A stretch of DNA of 38,507 bases from an uncultured Neomegalonema sp. (GTDB lineage Bacteria > Pseudomonadota > Alphaproteobacteria > Rhodobacterales > Rhodobacteraceae): contig CALFAK010000177.1 in the NCBI GenBank assembly GCA_937948985.1, positions 1 through 38,507 on the forward strand, read 5' to 3'. Shown one piece after another: positions 33,787 through 38,507 of this stretch. The notes under the pieces are model-generated. The model worked only from the letters and a program-made list of their open reading frames with translations. It searched no databases and was not told the DNA's origin. Position 1 is the stretch's first letter; each line of letters starts with the position of its first letter. Made by a program: the position numbers and the translations under genes.

Positions 33787-35038
33787 AGATGATCTCTTGA
33801 TCCCGCGTCGTAATTTCCTTGTCGGTGCCACAGCGAGCACGTTTGCAATCGCAGGGTCCAGCGCGCGGGCGCAGTCGTATGGAGATTTGCAACAACGCAT
33901 TGCCAGTGCATCAGCATCCGGCGGTGGTACAGTTTACGTGAGCGGGCAAACCGGGCTTCGCGCAACGCTTAAAGTGCCGTCAAACGTTGTTTTGCGCGGT
34001 GAACCAGGTGCGGCGTTTTTTGCTGAAGGCAAGCTCAAAAATCTTATTCAGATTGAGCGCAATGCGGGTGGCGTGACCATATCGGGCTTTTTATTGGACG
34101 GCAGAGGCCTATGCCAAAACCTAATACAAGGATCGGGTGTTGAGAACTGCACTGTTGACAGCTGTGTTGGCATCAACTGGCAATATGGTATCGTGCTTGG
34201 CTCCCATCCCAAGCGGGCCGGGCGGAATATCCGGGTCAGTAATGTCCGCCTTACCAATCCCGCCTTGAATGCTATCTATCCCCTGTGGATCAAATCCGGG
34301 ACCGGGGGGCCGATGGTTGAGGGCTTCCTGGGCTCTGATATCTTTGTGCAGGGCATTCGCGGCGCGTACTCGCGCACTAATGCTTCGACTGCTGACCAGA
34401 TCACGCTGCATGGTGTTCGCAATTTTGAACTCGCCCGCGCCACCAGCCTTGATGGCGGAGAAGTGGGCATCACCGTGGCACGCCTGTGCGCTAACGGTGT
34501 GCTGCGTGATTGCGTTGCGAACACGGCCGACGGGCATGGGTATAACATCGGCAGCGGTTTCATCGTCGCTGACGTAATGGACGCCTCGGGGTTTAGTGAA
34601 GGCGAACGGTTCACATCAAATACGCGCTATGAAGGCTGGCTACAGAAAATCGAAGGGAACCGCGTCTATATCAACCGCGGTGTCAGGGGTCGTCTGGAAA
34701 TTGGTGATGAAATATTTTCAAACGGTCGCAGAAGTTATGTTCAGGCGACTTATCGTACTGAAAAAATTGCACTCGTTAATTGCCGCGCTCAAGACAATTG
34801 GCTCAATGGAGGTAATGTTGCCGGAACGGGAGCGGGCGCATTGATACAGCAAGCCGACGATATCGCACTTTACAATTGTGTTATGGGCAACACCGGTACT
34901 GGGTATCAGGCACTTGGCATGTTCGCCACTCAGGCCAGGGTTGGTTGGCAGAACTGTGATTTTTCAGGTAATATTAAGGGCGGAACCCGTCTGGCGGGTA
35001 AGAGTCAGCAAATATCGATTTCGCCTGTCGCCCCGTAA
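33758..35038 (+). CDS. Tat-exported right-handed parallel beta-helix protein
   Basis: A 426-residue exported protein. The leader IPRRNFLVGATASTFAIAGSSARAQ (Arg17-Arg18) is a Tat signal. The mature part has repeating short strands with Asn/Gly/Val-rich turns ('VTISGFLLDGRG', 'ENCTVDSCVGINW', 'RNIRVSNVRLTN', 'IALVNCRAQDNW', 'DIALYNCVMGNTG'), typical of pectate-lyase-like beta-helices. Such proteins in polysaccharide clusters are often lyases, hydrolases or epimerases that trim or modify the glycan during export. Catalytic residues cannot be assigned. GGAGG lies twelve bases before the ATG at 33758. The overlap with the polymerase gene supports one operon. Confidence 0.8.
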   Translation: MQKIVKSTREDDLLIPRRNFLVGATASTFAIAGSSARAQSYGDLQQRIASASASGGGTVYVSGQTGLRATLKVPSNVVLRGEPGAAFFAEGKLKNLIQIERNAGGVTISGFLLDGRGLCQNLIQGSGVENCTVDSCVGINWQYGIVLGSHPKRAGRNIRVSNVRLTNPALNAIYPLWIKSGTGGPMVEGFLGSDIFVQGIRGAYSRTNASTADQITLHGVRNFELARATSLDGGEVGITVARLCANGVLRDCVANTADGHGYNIGSGFIVADVMDASGFSEGERFTSNTRYEGWLQKIEGNRVYINRGVRGRLEIGDEIFSNGRRSYVQATYRTEKIALVNCRAQDNWLNGGNVAGTGAGALIQQADDIALYNCVMGNTGTGYQALGMFATQARVGWQNCDFSGNIKGGTRLAGKSQQISISPVAP

Positions 35039-35136
35039 CTTGACAATCGGACGGTAACTGTCGATTGAAATGGTTCTATTGCCGAGAACCGGAGTAGAGC
35101 GTTTTCAATTGATATGTGGTTCATCAAAAGTGCTGT

Positions 35137-36000
35137 ATGTCTTTGTTTGTCGCGATTTCCGAGTCGCGAAGTTTGCTCACTTCGCGCGAAATCGCTCTAA
35201 TCGAAAGAGTCGCTGTGTTAGATAAGTTTGAGTTTCCCAACAATTACGCCTTCATCGCCGTGCGCAGCGTCGCCCGTGAAGCCTTTATGAAAGCGCCGTG
35301 GGTTACCGGCAAGGCTGTACTTGTGAACGAGTTTCCGAAATCGGGCGGCACCTGGATGTGCCGGATGATGCGCGATATCACAGGCCTGACCTTTCAGGAC
35401 AACCGCATCCCGACAGTCAGTAAAGCGATCATCAAGCACCACACTCTCAAATCCTATCCCATCAAGAAGCGGGTGATCGTCTGGCGTGATCCGCGTGATG
35501 TGATGGTCTCACTCTACCACCACGTTTTTTTCGTTCACGAGGATTATCCGTTCAATCAGGTCGCCGTTGACCGTACCCGTGCGGAATTTGATTTCGCGGA
35601 TTACGATGATGTCAAAGCGAACATGCCGCGCTTTGTTGAGCAGCATTTCCGCAATCCCACCACCCCGCGTTTCACATGGGCGCAATTCGCGCAACAATGG
35701 GCGGATGACCCGAACGCTGTGCACACCAGCTATGAGGCGTTGCGCAGTGATCCGGCTGCCGAACTTGCTAAAGTGTTCGACGGCCTCGGCATGGATGTCG
35801 ATCCGGCTGAAATCACGCGTGTTGTGGGGCAGCATGATATAAAAAAAGTCAAACAACAAAGCGGCAATGCCAAGAACAGCTTTGTACGGCGCGGAAAAGT
35901 GGGCGGATTCAGTGATTATCTCGATAATGAAACGCTGGCATTGATCGAGGATAAATGCTCACCCCACATGCAAAAATTGGGATACGAGCGGCTCACTTAA
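35137..36000 (+). CDS. Sulfotransferase domain protein of the polysaccharide cassette
   Basis: A 287-residue PAPS-dependent sulfotransferase. The PAPS loop NEFPKSGGTWMCRMM and 3'-phosphate site 'VIVWRDPRDVMVSLYHHV' are clear; 'KHHTLKSYP' has a likely catalytic histidine. The C-terminal 'SFVRRGKVGGFSDYL' also fits cofactor binding. There is no signal peptide, so it would act on cytosolic glycan precursors. Its place about 100 bases after the beta-helix gene suggests that it sulfates the cassette's polysaccharide. The N-terminal 60 residues are not conserved and the start (ATG 35137, or GTG 35116 or 35214) is uncertain. The gene at 26679-27530 shares the cofactor motifs but is otherwise different. 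Confidence 0.85.
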   Translation: MSLFVAISESRSLLTSREIALIERVAVLDKFEFPNNYAFIAVRSVAREAFMKAPWVTGKAVLVNEFPKSGGTWMCRMMRDITGLTFQDNRIPTVSKAIIKHHTLKSYPIKKRVIVWRDPRDVMVSLYHHVFFVHEDYPFNQVAVDRTRAEFDFADYDDVKANMPRFVEQHFRNPTTPRFTWAQFAQQWADDPNAVHTSYEALRSDPAAELAKVFDGLGMDVDPAEITRVVGQHDIKKVKQQSGNAKNSFVRRGKVGGFSDYLDNETLALIEDKCSPHMQKLGYERLT

Positions 36001-36130
36001 GCGCATTTGCGCAGGTTAATCCGGCAATTCATCAATCGTTAATGTGATGATGCTGGAATTCGGCTTATAAGTTCGACTATAGTGAGCGCCAGACGTTTTC
36101 ACGGGCGGGTTTTATTGAGAGGTGATTGCC

Positions 36131-36835
36131 ATGACGAGAGACCAGCTTCGCGCATGGTGTGTGCATGTATTCACAATGAGCGGGGCCGTTTGCGGGTTTC
36201 TGGCATTGCTGAACATCACCAATAACAACCCTAAAGACGCGATCTGGTGGCTGATTGTGGCCCTGATCATCGATGGTGTCGATGGCTCGCTCGCCCGTAA
36301 GTTCAAGGTCACTGAGCATCTGCCCGATGTTGACGGCGCAACGATCGACAATATCGTCGATTATTTCACCTACGTCATCATTCCCGCTTACTACATCTGG
36401 TGGTTCGGTCTTGTGCCGGAGGGCTGGGCAACCCCCGCCGCCATCGCGATTTTGATGAGTTCGCAATACCATTTCTCCGACCTGCGCCACAAAACCTACG
36501 ACAATTATTTCCGAGGCTTTCCGGCGCTTTGGAACCTGGTTGTGTTCGGATTCTATGTCTTTGAGCCGACGCCGATTGTATCGCTGGTAATCATCTTTGC
36601 GCTTTCGCTGGCCACATTTGTGCCGATGAAGTTTGTCCACCCTTTCCGCGTTGAGCGTTTGAGAAGGACAAATCTCGCGGTCGCCGGTTTAGGCAGCTTG
36701 GCATTGATCGCTGCTGTGGCAACATCGCCGGAGCCTGCGGGCGCATCGAAGATCGTGATCGCGCTATCGATCCTCTATTTTCTGCTGATCGGCGCGCATC
36801 GCAGCCTGACACAGCGTGATAAACCCGAAATGTGA
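36131..36835 (+). CDS. pcs: Phosphatidylcholine synthase
   Basis: A 234-residue CDP-alcohol phosphotransferase with about eight membrane helices. It condenses choline with CDP-diacylglycerol to make phosphatidylcholine, an enzyme characteristic of alphaproteobacteria such as rhizobia and Rhodobacterales. The family motif D-G-x2-A-R-x(n)-G-x3-D-x3-D appears as 'DGVDGSLARKFKVTEHLPDVDGATIDNIVD' (residues about 49-78). 'TMSGAVCGFLALLNI' at the N terminus, 'SDLRHKTYDNYFRGFPALWN' and 'FVHPFRVERLR' distinguish Pcs from other members. The ATG at 36131 has GAGAGGTGA upstream. It is a single gene between the polysaccharide cassette and the cytochrome genes. Confidence 0.93.
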   Translation: MTRDQLRAWCVHVFTMSGAVCGFLALLNITNNNPKDAIWWLIVALIIDGVDGSLARKFKVTEHLPDVDGATIDNIVDYFTYVIIPAYYIWWFGLVPEGWATPAAIAILMSSQYHFSDLRHKTYDNYFRGFPALWNLVVFGFYVFEPTPIVSLVIIFALSLATFVPMKFVHPFRVERLRRTNLAVAGLGSLALIAAVATSPEPAGASKIVIALSILYFLLIGAHRSLTQRDKPEM

Positions 36836-36901
36836 TGTGACAAACTGTCCACCAATCTTATTCTCTTACATCATAAGACACAGACAATAGGATTGGAGAA
36901 C

Positions 36902-37372
36902 ATGATGCGCTTACAGAAATTTGTCGCCGTTACCGCACTCGCGGCGTGCTTTGCGCCCACATTTGTAAGCGCTGACGCCGCCGATGATGCGATCGATGCC
37001 CGTCGCGGTTATTATCAGGTCGTCAAACACAATGCCGGGATGCTGTTTGGCATGGCCAAGGGCGATATCGCCTATGATGCCGCGCAAGCGCAAACCTTTG
37101 CAGACAACCTCAAAGCGCTCGCGGATATGAATACCGGATCGATGTGGCCGCAAGGCTCGGACAACGCATCAAAGCCCGGCAAGACCCGCGCGTTGCCTGT
37201 CGCATGGGAAACCTATCCCGCAATTCTTGAAAAGCAGGAGGCATTCAAAGCGGCCTCCGCGAATATGGCGGCAAATGTCGGCGGCGGGCTTGATGCGTTG
37301 CTCGGCAATATCGGTGCGCTGGGCGCATCCTGCAAAGGATGTCACGACAATTACCGCGCCAAGGAATTCTAA
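36902..37372 (+). CDS. Cytochrome c prime (cytochrome c')
   Basis: A 156-residue periplasmic c-type cytochrome. The signal peptide ends at FVSADA, followed by a four-helix bundle pattern ('DAIDARRGYYQVVKHNAGMLFGMAKGD') and a C-terminal heme site CKGCHDNYR (Cys144-His148). The placement of CxxCH near the C terminus and the length are typical of cytochrome c', which binds NO or other small ligands. GGAG lies just before the ATG at 36902. The next gene, a membrane cytochrome b, starts two bases after its stop, so the pair probably forms one electron-transfer unit. Confidence 0.92.
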   Translation: MMRLQKFVAVTALAACFAPTFVSADAADDAIDARRGYYQVVKHNAGMLFGMAKGDIAYDAAQAQTFADNLKALADMNTGSMWPQGSDNASKPGKTRALPVAWETYPAILEKQEAFKAASANMAANVGGGLDALLGNIGALGASCKGCHDNYRAKEF

Positions 37373-37374
37373 GA

Positions 37375-38052
37375 TTGGCGTCTGAAGACAGCGGGGCAGG
37401 GCGCAATACCCTGATCCGCCGGAAAATCTGGGGCCTGCCAATCCGCCTGTTTCATTGGGCATTGGCAGGCAGCGTTCTCACGGGTCTGTATCTCGGCGAG
37501 TTCCGCAGCTTTTCCAATGTGAACCTGCATTTCTATTTCGGCTATGCGACGGGCGTATTGCTGCTGTTTCGCATGGTCTACGGTTTTGTCGGCCCCGAAC
37601 ACGCACGGTTTTCCAACCTTTTCCGGTCCCTGCGCGGGATGGGTTCCTACGTTATGAAAGTCCTGCGACGCGAGCCAAGCGGTGTTGCGGGCCACAATCC
37701 CCTCGGCTCCGCATCGGTCATCGCCATGCTGCTCGCGCTGGCGGTTCAGGTGATTACCGGGCTTTGCTCTGAAGATGACGCCCTGTTCTCGGAAGGGCCG
37801 CTGGCAACGTATCTTGATTCCGGCATGGTTTTGAAAATGACCGCGTGGCACTATTGGTCATCGCGCGTGGTTCTTTTTCTCGTCGCCACGCACCTTGCGG
37901 CAATCCTGTTCTATGCCCTGTGGAAACGCGAAAATCTCGTGATTTCCATGATAACGGGCTGGAAGCAGGTGGTCTTGCCCGGGGAAAGTGGAGGGGCTTC
38001 ATCTAGCTTGAGAAGCTATGGAGATCCTAATGACGAAACGAGCGAGACGTGA
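37375..38052 (+). CDS. Cytochrome b561-like membrane protein, C terminus probably altered by an IS
   Basis: A 225-residue di-heme cytochrome b of the b561/NiFe-hydrogenase b-subunit type, with four membrane helices. Likely heme ligands are histidines in 'IRLFHWALAG', 'NVNLHFYFGYATG', 'TAWHYWSSRV' and 'VATHLAAILFY'. It starts at TTG 37375, two bases after the cytochrome c' stop, with AAGGAA at good distance. The ending 'GESGGASSSLRSYGDPNDETSET' does not look like the family tail; it overlaps an IS3-type orfA remnant that starts at 38030, and the native C terminus is probably missing. The core is complete and the protein may still work. Confidence 0.85.
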   Translation: MASEDSGAGRNTLIRRKIWGLPIRLFHWALAGSVLTGLYLGEFRSFSNVNLHFYFGYATGVLLLFRMVYGFVGPEHARFSNLFRSLRGMGSYVMKVLRREPSGVAGHNPLGSASVIAMLLALAVQVITGLCSEDDALFSEGPLATYLDSGMVLKMTAWHYWSSRVVLFLVATHLAAILFYALWKRENLVISMITGWKQVVLPGESGGASSSLRSYGDPNDETSET

Positions 38053-38220
38053 TTTACGGATGATTTTCGGCGCGAAGCGGTGCGTCTTGTTGCGACGAGT
38101 GGCCGGACGGTTGGACAAGTTGCGGATGATCTGGGTATTGGCAAATCAGCTGCCCGTCTTTTATCGGAAAGCACGGAATGTCCGCCCGCCCGGCACCTTC
38201 ATCGATTTCCTGAAATAAAA
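38030..38220 (+). pseudogene. IS3-family orfA (transposase helix-turn-helix subunit) remnant
   Basis: An ATG with GGAG seven bases before it starts MTKRARRDLR; a frameshift near 38060 then gives DDFRREAVRLVATSGRTVGQ, VADDLGIGKSAARLLSEST, a typical IS3 OrfA N-terminal helix-turn-helix. The match fades after about 38170 and no orfB follows, so the element is a truncated relic. It overlaps the end of the cytochrome b frame, which suggests insertion there and later decay. Confidence 0.75.
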
Positions 38221-38280
38221 ATACGGCCCGAAACCTTATTGGGACCGACAGTGAAAATGGTCGTTTTTAACGCTTGAGAG

Positions 38281-38294
38281 GGTCCAATTAGACC
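38281..38294. promoter_or_regulatory. Possible operator dyad before the amidinotransferase gene
   Basis: GGTCCAATTAGACC has four-base inverted arms with a six-base centre, 52 bases before the ATG of the next gene. The shape is similar to GntR/MocR-type sites. The evidence is weak and single-copy. Confidence 0.2.
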
Positions 38295-38346
38295 TTGAAT
38301 TTCCAAAGATTGCTGGCTCCTATGCTGTTTTTTAAATGGGGGCGTT

Positions 38347-38507
38347 ATGAGCTGGTCTGCCGATAAAACCGAAGTCAAAAGCTGGAACGAGTGGGATACC
38401 CTGCGCCATGTGATCGTGGGCAAGGCCGATGATTGCCACATCCCGCCCCCCGAACCCGCACTCGATGCCAAAGTCCCCGAAGATAGCGACATGCGCGGTC
38501 AGTGGGG
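38347..38507 (+). CDS. Glycine/inosamine-type amidinotransferase, N-terminal fragment (runs off window)
   Basis: Fifty-three codons are visible. MSWSADKTEVKSWNEWDTLR and HVIVGKADDCHIPPPEPALD, then 'KVPEDSDM', match the N terminus of L-arginine:glycine amidinotransferase-like enzymes, which move the amidino group of arginine to an amine acceptor (glycine, lysine or others). A GGGGGCG sequence precedes the ATG. The catalytic Cys-His-Asp residues lie beyond the window, so the acceptor cannot be inferred. Its promoter region contains the IS3 relic just upstream. Confidence 0.85.
   Translation, partial: MSWSADKTEVKSWNEWDTLRHVIVGKADDCHIPPPEPALDAKVPEDSDMRGQW

Noticed and set aside
36001-36012. GCGCATTTGCGC after the second sulfotransferase as a terminator
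   Set aside because: The stem is only four or five bases, with a tiny loop and no T-run.
36862-36876. TCTTA-CATCA-TAAGA dyad before cytochrome c' as another copy of the Fic operator
   Set aside because: The half-site order and spacing are different, so it is not the same motif.
1-38507. tRNA, rRNA or CRISPR arrays
   Set aside because: Nothing resembling tRNA arms, rRNA or regularly spaced repeats was seen by eye. A covariance-model search would be needed to exclude them.

Overview
The window looks like chromosomal DNA of a Gram-negative alphaproteobacterium, most likely Rhodobacterales-like. The signs are a phosphatidylcholine synthase, a FabA/FabB pair, the order sppA-ihfB-lapA-trpF, RlmJ, a cytochrome c'/cytochrome b pair, frequent GTG/TTG starts with GTGA stop/start overlaps, and a perfect parS site. 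This placement is inferred from gene content; no search was run.

Layout. 1-350: 3' end of an IS5-family transposase. 354-3215: an M19-type dipeptidase homologue that lacks several zinc ligands, divergent from a Tat-exported peptide-binding protein that stands alone and ends in a strong terminator. 3310-3982: a decayed gene and gene-poor DNA. 3983-6914: two alpha/beta-hydrolase-fold enzymes (HSL-type esterase, CocE-like hydrolase). 6967-11179: an ATP-dependent DNA ligase (minus strand), a cytoplasmic subtilase with an altered oxyanion-hole motif, rlmJ, and a GNAT gene broken by two opposite frameshifts. 11263-16261: a coupled operon of an RND/MMPL permease fused to a LolA-like protein, a predicted outer-membrane barrel and a TetR regulator. 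16322-22192: pyruvate carboxylase, then dapE, a DUF805 protein and pyrF on the minus strand.

22312-24768: a membrane-anchored hypothetical protein, a minus-strand terminator-like hairpin, a perfect ParB-binding site, a doubtful small ORF, and a Fic-domain protein preceded by three evenly spaced copies of an ATAAG-N6-CTTAT-type palindrome. 24777-27934 (minus): fabB, fabA, a sulfotransferase and a DUF1330 protein. 27978-31077: sppA, ihfB, lapA, trpF and a secreted DUF3011 protein. 31451-36000: a small polysaccharide cassette with a Wzz-like protein, a Wzy-like polymerase, a Tat-exported beta-helix protein and a sulfotransferase, which points to a sulfated surface or secreted glycan. 36131-38507: phosphatidylcholine synthase, cytochrome c', a cytochrome b561-like protein whose tail runs into an IS3-family orfA remnant, and the first 53 codons of an amidinotransferase.

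The parts most worth a second look are the Fic gene with its triple operator next to parS, the RND-LolA fusion with an internal signal peptide, the compact sulfated-polysaccharide cassette, and the variant active sites in the M19 and S8 proteins.
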